The notes: generated from the sequence alone by a model not told the origin. A stretch of DNA of 64,000 nucleotides from Lithodes maja (GCA_037953745.1 JBAKBP010006588.1:1-64000); one strand, 5' to 3'. Shown: positions 12,088 through 22,990, numbered from the stretch's first letter. Numbers and translations: made by a program.

Positions 12088-12310
12088 CTTTATTTTATTC
12101 CCCCTTCAGTGACTAACCCATCTGTCCACTACTAACTTCCTAATCCTGCCACGGACATTAGTTCCAGGGCAGTAGTTCCCTTTCCAATGTTCCCTTACCC
12201 ACTCTAAGCCACTGTTTGGAAACTTGATCCTCAGTGTTTTGGAGGACAAGCAGCCTAGAAGAGTCACTAGATCTCTTGTTGTTTGATTTCCTTTGTACTC
12301 CTTTGTACTC
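12088..12310 (+). other. LINE A 3' UTR and terminal repeat
   Basis: Non-coding tail of LINE A, ending in two copies of CTTTGTACTC (12291-12310) followed by a short (TC)n run. The layout matches LINE B, which also ends in a duplicated 10-mer. Confidence 0.65.
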
Positions 12311-12414
12311 TCTCTCTCTCGTGAAGATAAATTACATTTATGAATGATTAGGCCTATACCAGTTTATTTACTGTAGACTGCATCTGTTGAGTGTTTAGCA
12401 AAGAACCATAGGGA

Positions 12415-12419
<5 letters not shown>

Positions 12420-12480
<61 letters not shown>
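12420..12480. repeat. (AT)n microsatellite
   Basis: Uninterrupted (TA)n of about 60 bp. The rest of 12311-12900 is AT-rich with no gene seen. Confidence 0.95.
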
Positions 12481-12483
<3 letters not shown>

Positions 12484-12895
12484 GTATATACATATATAAT
12501 GTACAGTATATATATTTCAACTAGGCATTTCCCATTCAACCAAGTTAAAGAAAATATACAACACCATCAACACATTATCTAAGTTCCTTCCTACTGTTCT
12601 GTTGCATTGTCATACAAACATTAAAACATTCATCCTGTGTTATTTATAATCCTTATATACAGTACATGGAAATTTCTAGCAGTGTACATGGTTGGTAAAT
12701 TGGCATATCTAAGAACACCGCGGCAACCCAAAATAACATAACCCTCCCACTTTAACACAGACGAGCAAGAGTTTTTGTTTTCAGGGTTGTGTAAGCAATT
12801 TTTGGCTCACAGCTGACTTGGGATCAAACTCCTATAAACTGTATATGACTTCTTATCAGTGGCTCGCGAAATACGACGGCATGTTAAGACTGTTC

Positions 12896-13031
<136 letters not shown>

Positions 13032-13324
13032 GAGAGTGGTGTGAATAGTTAGAGCTAAAGAGATGATTCGATGATATCAACGTACGATATTTTCAAGTAA
13101 GAATAAAGGGGCTATCACACTACAGCTTTTATCGTCAACATCAGAAGGTCAACATTTATCTGATAAAATTTGTAAGATATTTTGCACTGGTATCAGAAGC
13201 TAGACTAAAGGTAGATTAATTTAGGTAACATGATTTTTCAAATAGTTCTCTTGATTAGGTGCCAGAGGAGTATTGATGATATAATTATGATGAGGGATAA
13301 ACCGCTCGTGTGATACCGGCGTAA

Positions 13325-13750
13325 CTCTTTCTGTACCGGCGACGCTTTTTTTTTATTGGAGTTCAGCTGCGGCCGGGGGAGTGCTGGAGCGACCTTGGTA
13401 ACCCTGGTCTCTGGGTCTTCTCCTGGGTGACCTGGATGTGTGTGAGTTTGTGTTTTTTATCTGTGTTTATTTTTTGTTTTATGTTGTTTTTGTGTTTTCC
13501 CTGTTCTTGCTCTGTCTTGAGTCGGCTACCCCCAAAATGGGGATTGGGCCTGAGCATATAGATAGATAGAATAGCTGCATTTCGACCAGTTTATTAAGCT
13601 TAGGAAGGATATAATTATGGTAGTTGAAAAGATGAATGAAGATAGTCGGTTGCTATTTTTATTGGTGGACGTCCTTCTTAAACTGAATAAAATCGTCTAA
13701 TAATTGCCAGAATATAATGAGCAGGATGTGACCGGTATTGAATGGGTTAA
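13325..13750 (+). mobile_element. MITE family 4, interrupted by a retroelement tail
   Basis: The left arm (CTTTCTGTACCGGCGACGC) and the remainder (TTTATTAAGCTTAGGAAGG through GGTATTGAATGGGTTAA) belong to one MITE4 copy. A 3' retroelement fragment (about 13353-13573) separates them. The right end shares its TTAA (13747-13750) with the next MITE. Compare the uninterrupted copies at 29307-29518 and 34224-34434. Confidence 0.7.
13353..13573 (+). mobile_element. Retroelement 3' fragment ending in GATA repeats
   Basis: It ends CCCCCAAAATGGGGATTGGG, CCTGAGCATATAGATAGATA and GAATAG. The last 104 bases recur almost exactly at 24272-24375, where a 13-bp target duplication proves insertion. The family is unknown. 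It looks like the 3' end of a LINE, or of a SINE that uses that LINE's machinery. Confidence 0.7.
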
Positions 13751-14037
13751 GGGGAGATGGGTCGTTTTCTGGTCCCCCTTCTTCCTCATGTTTAGCCTCA
13801 TTAGTTCTCAGATTTTATGACGTTTGGCCAATTAGTTTGGCGTGTTTTAGACCTTTCGCCCCTTGTCTTTGTCAATATTAAGACTTTACGTGTCATTTAG
13901 GTGTTGATTTTTTTCTGGCGAGCGATAGCGAGCCTGTAATTTAAGAGGATCCCGCCTTCGGCCTACGGAGGAAACTACAAAAAATGATAAAATATATATA
14001 TATACAAGAGGATAAAAATACGGCCATCCCTCCTTAA
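13747..14037. mobile_element. MITE family 2
   Basis: A TTAA-flanked hairpin MITE of 291 bp starts TTAAGGGGAGATGGG and ends ATCCCTCCTTAA. Family landmarks are TTTGGCGTGTTTTAGACC, TTTCGCCCC, GGTGTTGATTTTTTTCTGGC and GAGCGATAGCGAGCCTGTAA. The last string is shared with MITE1, so the two families have related cores. An internal part of the right arm is deleted and replaced by an (AT)n tract. Confidence 0.8.
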
Positions 14038-14235
14038 GAATGACAAGACCAACAGCGACACATTGGATCACCCACACAACCCTGCCTGCAACACATGTAT
14101 ATAAAAGGCTTAATTCTTTACAACGTAGAGAAAATGCTTGCTTCTTTACAACTCCGCTCAGGTTATATATACTTGTTCATTGTTAGGTCAATTATATAGT
14201 CTATAATTGCTATGACGTTACAGTACAAGCCCCAA

Positions 14236-14490
14236 CACTAGGGGAGTGTCTTGGACCTCCCCTGTTCCAATCCATTATTTTGGCAATAATAAGACACGTT
14301 CACCACATTCAGGTGTTGATATTTTGTCTGGGCGAGCGACAGAGAGCCTGTAATTTAGAATAAATCGGCCTTTGGCGGGACATTTTTCTATCGAAATATT
14401 TTTAAAATATAGCTTTAAGGGGTCTGGATGGGCAATTTTTAGTTTGAAGTAGGTCTGGGAAGGCGTTTTTGTTAGCGTAGGAGACAACAT
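14236..14490. mobile_element. MITE family 2, partial
   Basis: A diverged left part of MITE2: ATTATTTTGGCAATAATAAG, ATTCAGGTGTTGATATTTTG, GGGCGAGCGACAGAGAGCC and CGGCCTTTGGCGGGACATTT. The right end is not found. Confidence 0.65.
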
Positions 14491-14689
14491 GGTGCATGGT
14501 GATGGGCTGGTCTATCAGAGTGAGACCTGAGCGATCTCTGCCATACCCATAGCTTACTCTGACTGTTCCTTTTACTTATATATTTTCTAGATCTCAAGTG
14601 ACGGCGTCTCTTCCGTGGATTGACCTCCCAATCTACCAAGATTGGAAGCTAAAGCGTCACATTATTCCTTTGCCCCTCAACTTTCTCTT

Positions 14690-14905
14690 CATAATTGCTG
14701 AGGGGCACAGGGCCCTGGGTGGGGCTTTGGTTTCCCGGGCGTTTACGCACCCTCTCAGCTCCCCGCCATGGAGTGGCTTCGGTCACCCAGGCTTTATTGT
14801 GGTCGGCAGGGAGGGTTCTCTGGGGGCACTCGTTTATGGCCTTGGCCTTACTCGGGGCCTTGGGGCTGTTCGGCCAGGCAGCTTGGGGAACAACAACAAC
14901 AACAT
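14690..14905 (+). repeat. GC-rich segment with (AAC)n tail, possible retroelement end
   Basis: A segment richer in G and C than its surroundings ends GGCAGCTTGGGGAACAACAA in an (AAC)n run. A second (AAC)n-ended segment occurs at about 41000-41195. Simple 3' repeats after a unique block suggest a LINE or SINE end, but the body is not recognised. Open frames here on both strands (116 and 130 codons) show no known motif. Confidence 0.35.
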
Positions 14906-14948
14906 AAAGTATGTTGCTCGAAGAAGGCAAAATGAAGCTAAATCCTAA

Positions 14949-15025
14949 CGACTGCCACATGTGTTTGTAGGTTTCATTAATCGATTTTGGGAGTGTGGTT
15001 GGTTGTTGGAAGGAACATAATAATA
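14949..15025 (+). mobile_element. SINE (tRNA-Arg type), 3' fragment
   Basis: GACTGCCACATGTGTTTGTA, TTTCATTAATCGATTTTGGG and GTTGGTTGTTGGAAGGAACA match the body of the minus-strand SINE at 24430-24665 in opposite orientation. The tRNA-like head is missing. Confidence 0.7.
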
Positions 15026-15227
15026 AATAATTAAAGAACATATAATAACCTACAATAGAACAAACCAGAGAGTGTTAACAATGTGAATGTGTGCTGGTGT
15101 GCCAGATTTGAGCATATTGGTGTAGTGCATGGAAGTCTATACCATGGTTCATTATTCACTCTTCAATACGAGGCCCAGCAGTCCGGGAAACGTTATTACT
15201 GAAGGGATGTAAATGTGTAAGTGTAGG

Positions 15228-15229
<2 letters not shown>

Positions 15230-15278
<49 letters not shown>
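15230..15278. repeat. (GT)n microsatellite
   Basis: Uninterrupted (TG)n of about 48 bp. Confidence 0.95.
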
Positions 15279-15281
<3 letters not shown>

Positions 15282-15424
15282 CAGTTACTTGTTCGTCAAG
15301 GGGAATCCATGCAATGCGAGCTAAGCTCATTATTATCGCGCCTCCTTAACTGGGAATGTATTGCGTGAAATGAATGTTAAGTGTTTTATGTACTGTTGGA
15401 ATGGCTGTGGATGTGTGTGTAGTC

Positions 15425-15757
15425 TGTATTTTAGCCAATTGGCGACATCGGCAACGAAGGCTTAGGGTGGATCTGTATGGTACCATTCTCACTATAGACG
15501 GTACCGTCTCGCCCGAAGGCTTAGGTAGCCATCAGCTTAGGTGAACCATATGATACCCATCTCGCCTTGTACCATTTTTGCCAACCCCAGAGGGGACGTC
15601 ACAACGTCGTCCACTTATTCCCGGTACCTATTTACAGCTAGGTGAACTGAGGCTAACACATGAAAGGAGACAAGCCCAATTTGTCTCCGCCCGGCCGGGG
15701 GATTGAACCCCCGACCCCTCGTGTGTGAGACGAGAGCTCTACCTACTAGGCTACGGG

Positions 15758-15760
<3 letters not shown>
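15425..15760 (-). mobile_element. SINE with tRNA-Val(CAC)-like head
   Basis: On the minus strand a tRNA-like head begins at 15760: GCCCGTAGCCTAGTAGGTAG contains a good A box (TAGCCTAGTAGG). A 5-bp stem CTCGT/ACGAG closes loop CTCACAC, giving anticodon CAC (Val). The B box is GGTTCAATCCC. The head continues without a break into a tRNA-unrelated body (GAGACAAATTGGGCTTGTCT, CACCTAGCTGTAAATAGGTA). The acceptor stem does not pair properly, so this is a SINE and not a working tRNA. The 3' end near 15425 is approximate. A (GT)n run lies directly upstream of the head. Confidence 0.85.
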
Positions 15761-15805
<45 letters not shown>

Positions 15806-15813
15806 GCGTGTGT
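15761..15813. repeat. (GT)n microsatellite
   Basis: (TG)n with two C interruptions, joined to the 5' end of the tRNA-Val SINE. Confidence 0.95.
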
Positions 15814-16739
15814 GTTAGGGTTAATCGAATGATAAGTTGCCAAGTAGCATCTAATAATATATAACAGAATAATATGATAATGCTTTGCAAATCATTATTA
15901 TTGTGGGTATCAGTACACGACCACCATATATGAAATTTGAAAGATCTGTAAATAGGATTTGTGTTTGATTTTTTTTTTTTTTAAATCCATTACATTTTAA
16001 AACACATTGAAAATAGTTAATATATGAATTACCAAAAGCTACGTGATTGTGAACCCTCCTATAGATTAAATGTGTGTAGCTACCAGAAGTTACCTCCGCA
16101 TCTTAACGAATACGAAGACAAATCATGTTTTGTTTACTCTCAATATAACAGGGTTGAGTATGCACATTATTTCCCAGGAAAATGCATACCGAATTTTGTT
16201 GAGGGGGTCTTATTATATTTAGGTGCCAAAAATCAGTTCAGTATATTAGTAATTAAGGCAACACAACACCAATGTTGATTAATTTGACAGCCTTTGGTTT
16301 CACAGTGTTGGGCTTGCATTTATGGCTCCGAAGTAGCACAGGATATTTGGTGTTTTCTCTAATATCATCGTCTCCTTTAACACTCCTACCTTATTTCTCC
16401 TTGGTATCATTGTTTTTCTTTCATATCCTGACTTTCCCTTAAGAGAGGAAGCCGATTCGAAGGCGTGGCTTGGGTGGAAATATCCGGCTAACGCCACAAT
16501 AAAAAGAAGAAGAAGAATACGAATAAGAAGGCTAATGTCTATCCGCATACCATTTTACAGTTCCGTATGTAAAAAGATACAACTACAATACACAAGTGAC
16601 TAATCCAATTCCCGCCTCTGAATATAATAAACATTAGATAATACAAATATTTATACTACTACTACTACAACTACTACTACTAATAATAATAATACAAATA
16701 ATAATAATAATGATACTAATAATAATAGTATTAATAAAA
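15814..16739. other. No gene recognised
   Basis: AT-rich DNA. An 84-codon open frame at 16024-16278 has no recognised motif. Around 16470-16530 the string GGAAATATCCGGCTAACGCC leads into CACAATAAAAAGAAGAAGAA, which could be a retroelement 3' end with an (AAG)n tail. (ACT)n and (AAT)n runs lie at 16655-16735. Confidence 0.45.
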
Positions 16740-18760
16740 TAACCGGATTAACGAAGACCCCCACCAACAAGAAAAGGAAGAACCCGGAAGAAAGGGAAGC
16801 CAAATCAAAGCAGCAACGAAATCCGGACCACCGGAAAAAACGCAACAGAAGAGAGGAAGAAGGAGGAACTAAAACAAACACCAAAACTACCCAAGCAGAA
16901 ACTACAAACATTAAATTCCAGATACCTAAATTGCCCAACCTCATTAACAAGGAAGGAGGAGAGAAACGGATCAGACCAGACCTACATGCCAAGAAATAAA
17001 ATACCGCTCCAACGCTCCAACGCAGAAAGATAACCAACAAGTAAAACCATGTGTACCAGAGAAACAACAAAACAAAATCTACACGCATCATCAAACCATT
17101 AAATTCCCTAACACTGCCAGTAACACCAGACGAGACGCCAGAATTGCCACCATCACCCCGGAAATACCAACAACACCAGGCAAGACCATCACCAACATAT
17201 CACAACACCACAAGGTGCCAAGAAAGAAGATAATATTTAGCCAAGGACAGAAGGACCAACAACATAAGAGAAAACACTTGCGCCTCTCTTTCACCAAGAA
17301 CCCGACTCACCTGCCCGCGAACTTCTGAGGGGTACTCCTAATCCCCCTAGCTTCACCCCTACTGGACTTATGACTTTCTGACCCCCGCACACCTACCCTG
17401 GGACATCTCGGCTAAAGTTGTCACTACTCGGACAAAACCTGAACAAGGCAAGCAATTTTAGGGCTTCACGATCTGGTATGTCAGTTATCTAGCCCTATTA
17501 CCCTCCCATTCAAAAGAAGATTGAAGCCATGAACCATGACAAATATATCTAAAGGTCTGAGGAGTTCTTTTCCCTATTAAGGAATTGGTACTCACCTACT
17601 ACGGTAAATGTGATAGTCACAAGATCCCAAATAGGCTGCACCTTTTAGTATTAGAAGTATAAACTTGTGGACATGACCCAACCTTACTTCTCCTACTAAA
17701 AACACACCCAACAAAACTACCAATAGATACTTGCCATGGTAATATCCTTTGATTAGTTTGCAGGGCTTTGCGAGATATCGTCAACCGGCACTCGGCATAT
17801 AGAAGTCCTTTATGCATCTGTCTAACGCCATTGTAGCGGACACTTGCAATTTAAAGGTTTAAACACCTCCCCTGAGTTCTTTGAACCTCTTATAACGGTC
17901 AGTGACAGATCGAGTGAAATAGTACAGGTCATGATCTTGCTATCTCCTCCCGTTAGTCCGATACGTTGTCACTCTGTCATGACACTAGAGAGTAGACATC
18001 GTATTAAAGACCCTAAGTCAAGAGTACCGTAACGGAACTTTATCACTGATGAACATACCGATCAGGATAGACGAGTAACTCTAGCCCCAGACATGTCCGG
18101 CTAAACCTACTCGCGTTAGTCCGATGAAAGTGCCCGATGTCATGACACTAAGGAACTCTCATTTAAGATCAAAACCAGTTCATCCAACTGTATCCCTAAC
18201 AACTTATCTACACGAAAGGCCAACCTGGACGGCCCAACGGAAAGAAAAATCAGACGACCCATTGCTGTTACCTAAACTCATCACCTCTCCAGCTCCAAGT
18301 GTTAAGTTAGGAGTAAATATTGAAAACTCACAATAAATTTATACCTAGAAACACGGTATAAGAGTGCACAACGACAGAGTCCACAAATATTGACTCTGCT
18401 TAGATTCTCACCTGTGCGAAGGTACCTAAATAAGTTAGAGTCCGCTCATATTGAATTTGCCTAAATTCTCACCCGTGCGAAGGTACGTTAATAAGTTGAG
18501 TCCGCACATAGTGACTCTGCCTAAATTCTCACCTGTGCGAAGGTACCTAAATAAATTAGAGTCCACTCATATTGACTCTACCTAAATCCTCGCCTGTGCG
18601 AAGGTACCTAAATAAGTTAGAGTCCACACATATTGACTCTGCCAAAATTCTCACCTGTGCGAAGGTACTTGAATAAGTTAGAGTCCACATATATCGACTC
18701 TGCCCAATTCTCACCTGTGCGAAGGTGTCTAGATATTTTAGAGTTCAATACGAGTCACTT
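16740..18760 (+). mobile_element. Unclassified long repeat R, copy 1
   Basis: This segment matches 21700-22990 in opposite orientation. Shared stretches include GCCAGAATTGCCACCATCAC, a CC-rich part around 17300-17390, CCCTGGGACAT plus GCAATTTTAGGGCTTCA near 17400-17460, and AGAGTACCGTAACGGAACTT to GTCATGACACTAAGGAACT near 18015-18150. In one frame both copies give an ARIATI...TPGKT-like string, so a retroelement ORF1 or gag origin is possible. Both copies are full of stops. A 60-bp tandem array forms the 3' end. Confidence 0.6.
18378..18750. repeat. About 60-bp tandem array, six copies
   Basis: Six copies of a 59-60-bp unit with core ATTCTCACCTGTGCGAAGGT, then ACCTAAATAAGTTAGAGTCC. Copies differ by a few bases each. 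The array lies at the 3' end of repeat R copy 1. Repeat R copy 2 has a related two-unit duplication at about 21815-21960. Confidence 0.85.
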
Positions 18761-19814
18761 AATTAAGTTATTTTTTATTCTTGTAAGAGGTTGTTCATTC
18801 GTTATTTGTGAATAAATTCAGAGTTAAATTACAGCTAATTAATTCCTGATCTCGTTGCAGATCCTCGTTTGTGCTCAGAAAGTTGATATGTATGTTTTGT
18901 AAACCATTTATCCATGCATATTGATTCATATTGTTTAGTCTAAGAGTAAGATAATAAATACTGTTCCCAAAATATACTCAGTGTTGTATGTATCCTTTAT
19001 TTCTTCTATGCCTGTGTTGTATGATTTTGCCTTCTCCAGTTGAGAGAACCTAACAAATCCAATCACAAAAACTGGCAAAAACCCTGTTATAACAATTAAT
19101 AACACAAATAATGTTAACAACAACAAAGTCGTTCAATCGTAGTGCTGCATCTTCAGCTCTGGCAGATGAAAGCAAGGTTGTTATTTTCTGAAATTTCCCT
19201 AATTAGTCCAACAGATTACACGCACCATGAAGATTTATGGCTAATGCATCAAGAACATGTGTGAGAGAATGGATGCTGCCGAATTGAAAATAATGTCATT
19301 TGCTCACTACTTAGTTAGGGAAATAATTGTATGATTGAGCATATGAGTACAGTATAAATCCTGTTAAACACACACACACACACACAATATATAATTATAT
19401 ATAATTTCATAAACTAAATAATTGGCTAACTTTATTATTTTAATGTAGCAGCATATCCACCCTCTCCTCATATTTATCAACAATGCAATGAGAGAAACAG
19501 ATTATAGGCTGGAAGTATTTAGATGACTCAACAATCAAAGTTAGCATTGACAACACATCCCCTGACTTCAGGATTGAACTTCAGCCAATGAAGTTCAATA
19601 GAGTCAATCCCCCCATCCCTGTGCAAAGGCAGTGTCACAGGAGCGTTTTTTCTGTCATTTTATCAGGTGCAGACAACTTCAAAATATCAATTAAATAAAA
19701 ATCCAACAAATTCTACCCTCAGTCTAGTTTCCGCTCCTAATGTGTATAAGCTTCAAAAGTGTAATAAAAAAAGAAGTAAAAAAAGATAAATAAATATATA
19801 AGTATATAAATAGA
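18761..19814. other. No gene recognised
   Basis: AT-rich DNA with a short (CA)n run at 19372-19386. No coding motif is seen in any frame. Confidence 0.5.
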
Positions 19815-20005
19815 GGGGAGGTGAGGTGGAGTGGTCATGCCACTGGACTGGTAATCCAATGGCCCGGGATCGAATCCCGATGTATCAATGGGAAGATATT
19901 TTTGGGGATGGAATTTGTGCCGTACCTAGTATCATTGCATTACCACAAAGCCAACAGAAACGCCGCCCCCCCCCCCCCCCCCCGCAAAAAAAACAAAAAA
20001 CAAAA
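19815..20005 (+). mobile_element. SINE with tRNA-Thr(GGT)-like head and poly(C)-poly(A) tail
   Basis: The head reads GAGGTGGAGTGGTCATGCCA (A box region), CTGGACTGGTAATCCAATGG (loop CTGGTAA, anticodon GGT, Thr) and GGGATCGAATCCCG (B box inside a perfect T stem). A short body (GATGTATCAATGGG, then ATTGCATTACCACAAAGCC) ends in a run of C followed by A-rich sequence. A diverged minus-strand relative lies at 25190-25335. Confidence 0.8.
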
Positions 20006-20756
20006 CACCCATTGTTCCCTGATTAAATAGCACTGTATGAATACTCTCATACTGAAAATATGCTACTGGGGGAAATGCCTAGTGAGTTCATTACTTATTA
20101 GGTAGTGTGCTGAGAGTGAGAGTCTGAGTCTAGGGGGTGAGACAGTGAAGCACTGGGGAGAGGCACCTTCAGAGATGGGGCTACTTCGAGCTGTGGGTGG
20201 GCAACCGGGCCCCGCGCATCTTGCGGAAGGCATAATAGTGGGGGCTGGTTGCATCTCAAAGTGCTTCACATGTCTCATTCCCTAGACTGTAACGAGACCT
20301 CACGGGCTTCACCGTTGAATGTACGGTTGAATGTACAGGCTCTCAGCCTATGCTAGAGAGGGTGTATTTGGAATACAGAACAAAATTAGATAAATAAAAT
20401 ATAATTGTTTTCGTAAAACTGACGAAAAATGCGCTCATGTAAACACCACCTTTACAGTACCTCAGAAAATCTTTATAATGATACCTCATCAGTTTGACTC
20501 CGCCTACAAAAACAATACTATCTGAATAAATTGTGTAAACGTATCATAAATGAATAGTGAACATACTGTAGTATAGTGACGAAACGACTAGAAAACCTAC
20601 CAAAATTAAATTCATACAAAATGTGTTAGCACTATCCTAGGTAAACAGTGCACATAGTAGTCATCTCATATGCAATCAGCAAACCCTTTTAAAATGTATA
20701 ACTATCGTCTCAACTGAAAAGCTATCTACAAACCTTTTTGTAGTTTATTATGAATC
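20006..20756. other. No gene recognised
   Basis: AT-rich DNA. A palindromic-looking GC-rich patch at 20180-20270 has no assigned function. No coding motif is seen. Confidence 0.45.
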
Positions 20757-20985
20757 CAAATAACCTTCTCGGTAATCTAAGATGCATTACTTGTTTTTAT
20801 TTTCTGGCTATTATTAGACTATTCTATTTCGGTTAGGAAGGGTATATGGAAGTCAGAGGATTGATTGAGATAGTCTTTAACCTTTTACTTTTCACAGAGC
20901 CTTCCTAAGCTGTATAAATTGTGTAAAGATAGCCAAAATAAACCACGTCATAAACCCAAAGGAATTAATAGATTAATTGGTTAAG
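20757..20985. mobile_element. Diverged MITE4-like element
   Basis: Contains GGTTAGGAAGGGTATATGGA, GATTGAGATAGTCTTTAACC, GAGCCTTCCTAAGCTGTATA and AGATAGCCAAAATAAACCAC. The same order of motifs is found in MITE4 (29307-29518) and in the segment at 32430-32690. Termini are not clean. Confidence 0.5.
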
Positions 20986-21195
20986 CGTGCCAGGCAAGGT
21001 TTTCGCCCATGTTTTGCTGATGCGAATCCAAGGCCACCTACTAAAGGAGCAGAGACCTGAGCAATCTGGATTTAGACCCAAGAAGTCAACAGTTTACTGG
21101 ATTCTGGCGCTCAGGGTACTCATCGAACGCCAAATGGAGTATAAAAATAGAGATGCTTGCAATCTATGTTGATCTAAAGAATGCAACACGTACTT
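20984..21195 (+). pseudogene. LINE reverse transcriptase fragment (RTE/L1-like type)
   Basis: One frame reads VPGKVFAHVLLMRIQGHLL, KEQRPEQSGFRPKKSTVYW and ILALRVLIERQMEYKNRD. This is the RT block around the QSGFxxxxST motif. A frameshift near 21165 leads into AIYVDLKNATR, the start of the motif that carries the first catalytic Asp. Only about 70 residues remain. The family differs from LINEs A-D. The exact clade cannot be fixed by eye. Confidence 0.75.
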
Positions 21196-21563
21196 ATTAC
21201 CACGTACGTATTTCTAACTAAATTTTATAATATTACATACGATCTTATTTCCCAGTCCCTGTTCAAAATCGGAAAACTGGTTCGTGGGAAACAAGTTCGA
21301 AGGATTTTCGAAATTATTTCCGAATTTCGAATTTAATACAGAGTGGATATTTTCGAACATAATTACAATTAGCACTTTTCGAACCTTACTCAAACTAGAA
21401 CATTTCGAACAAAATTCCAACAACCTATTTTTTGGCCTTTTCGAACTTACAAACGTTTACCTGGAAAGAAATTCGAACACGTACCTGTTTCAAAACTTAC
21501 ACTATCAACACGCACTTATTACCACGTACGTATTTCCAACTAAATTTTATAATATTTCATACC
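21184..21563. repeat. 58-bp direct repeats around a TTCGAA-rich segment
   Basis: Near-identical direct repeats at 21184-21241 and 21506-21563 (CACGTACGTATTT, AACTAAATTTTATAATATT) bracket 264 bp. The interior carries TTCGAA-type hexamers at about 21296, 21307, 21326, 21352, 21378, 21414, 21440 and 21472. The opening of the interior (CCCTGTTCAAAATCGGAAAA) recurs at 23036-23180. Confidence 0.75.
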
Positions 21564-21699
21564 GTTATGCCAGGATTTACTGGGGTTTAATTGGACAATG
21601 GTAGGTTCTTGCTTAACTGGAGAAACTAAAGCCAATCTACACATGCACAAAAGTCGTAAAGGATAAATATAATACCGAGTACACACATGAGTTTTCTTA

Positions 21700-22990
21700 T
21701 TAATGGTCACTTAATAAAACACGATAATACACTTTACACTGATACATGAAATAATCACAATATAAATATGCCTAGCACGGGCCAGGATCCATGACAGACA
21801 TATAAAGTTCACTTAGCACTCCTATTCTAACACTTGCGTAGATTTCGGAGACACACTTACTTAACACTGATGGTTGAAGTAATATAACTCCCTCAACACT
21901 CCTATTCTAACGCTGAGTAGATTTGGAGATACTGGCACTGGTGGTTGAAGTGTTGATAGCCGAGTCCTTTCTCTCGGTCCTGTCGAGCAGCTTAGGTGGT
22001 CCTGCCATGTGGTGAATGGGGTAGGGATACAGATGAACTAGTTGGTAGTTCCTTATGTCATGACACAGGGTGCGTACTACCGGATGAACGCGAGCAGGAA
22101 CTTAGACATGTCTTCAGCTATGGCTGCTCGATTATCCTGACTGTTATGCTAGTCATTGGTGAAGTTCTGTTTCGGTACTCTTGGTGTAGAAGCACAAAAG
22201 TAAAGAACTCTCAAACAATAAGGTAGACAGCCATGGCATGAATACACAAACAAACGAGGTTAATTTTTAGGCTCAAGTCTTGCATGCAAGTGGTTTGAGC
22301 CCTCAAATTGCTGACTCTACCTTGGTGTCGTCGAGATGGTAATGACGTGTGCTGCTATGTCCCAGGGCTAGTATTTGGAGGTCAGAAGGTCATAGGTGCG
22401 GGGGGGCGGATTAGGGGGTTGAGGTAGGCCCCTTAGAAATTCCCGCCATGATGGTGGGGGACCTGCGCGGAAGAGTGGCGCATCTGGAAGGGGGAGATTT
22501 GGGTATGCTGCCCCTTGCTTATTTGATTACTGTATATCTTGCTCTCCTCTCTTGCTTTCCAGAAGTGCTGATGTTTACTCTTATTGTTTTTCCTGGGGTG
22601 AGTGGCAGAGCGTGGTTTATTGTAGCAATTCTGGCCTCTCGAGTGTTGAGGTGGGGTGGGGCTAGGTGTGGTTTTGGGCGGCCATGTTGTTGCCCTCCTT
22701 CCTTGTCTTCTCATTTCCTCGTGGGTGATGTTGCTGTTTGGCGTTGGTTTGTTGAGGCGAGTTCTTCTCTTTTTGTTGTTTCCCCTTTCCTTTCTTCTTT
22801 TCTTCTGTGGTCGCCCTGGGTGGTGTGGTCTCGTTTCTTCTTTGCTGTTTCGTGTTTCTATCCTGCACTTTCTGAAACAGTTCCGCCTTGCTGGTATTCA
22901 CATTTTTCTTAGCCATTTTCTTTGGTGGGGTATTTTCTATGTTGTTTCTCTCCTTTATCATGGTCTCTCCTTCTCTTTCCATTCTTCTCT
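21700..22990 (-). mobile_element. Unclassified long repeat R, copy 2
   Basis: Opposite-strand relative of 16740-18760. On the minus strand it reads through GCCAGAATTGCTACAATAAA (about 22640), a CC-rich part to about 22400, CCCTGGGACAT (22370), then AGAGTACCGAAACAGAACTT and GTCATGACATAAGGAACT (22050-22180), ending in two 80-bp repeats. Lys/Gln/Asn-rich minus-strand frames at 22433-22714 and 22662-23105 could be the remnant of an ORF1 or gag, but no zinc knuckle or enzyme motif is visible. Confidence 0.6.

Larger units (their letters stand above)
5902..12310 (+). mobile_element. LINE A, CR1-like non-LTR retrotransposon, interrupted by LINE B
   Basis: A 5'-truncated CR1-like LINE starts beside a (GA)n tract at 5878-5902. 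It has an esterase-like ORF1 remnant, an endonuclease/reverse transcriptase ORF2 and a 3' UTR. ORF2 is split at 7582/10655 by LINE B. The reading frame on the two sides joins exactly, with codons for ...PRVLKEAS before and KDELSKPL after. Several stops and frameshifts make it inactive. The 3' end is taken as two copies of CTTTGTACTC at 12291-12310. Confidence 0.9.

Noticed and set aside
15688..15760. Functional tRNA-Val gene
   Set aside because: A and B boxes and the anticodon stem are good, but the acceptor stem does not close and the sequence runs on into a SINE body.
16651..17094. Minus-strand hydrophobic frame of 147 codons resembling a membrane protein
   Set aside because: It lies antisense to repeat R and starts in ATT/ACT trinucleotide runs. 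The Leu/Val richness comes from base composition.
19815..19885. Functional tRNA-Thr gene
   Set aside because: There is no matching acceptor stem and the body and tail are SINE-like.
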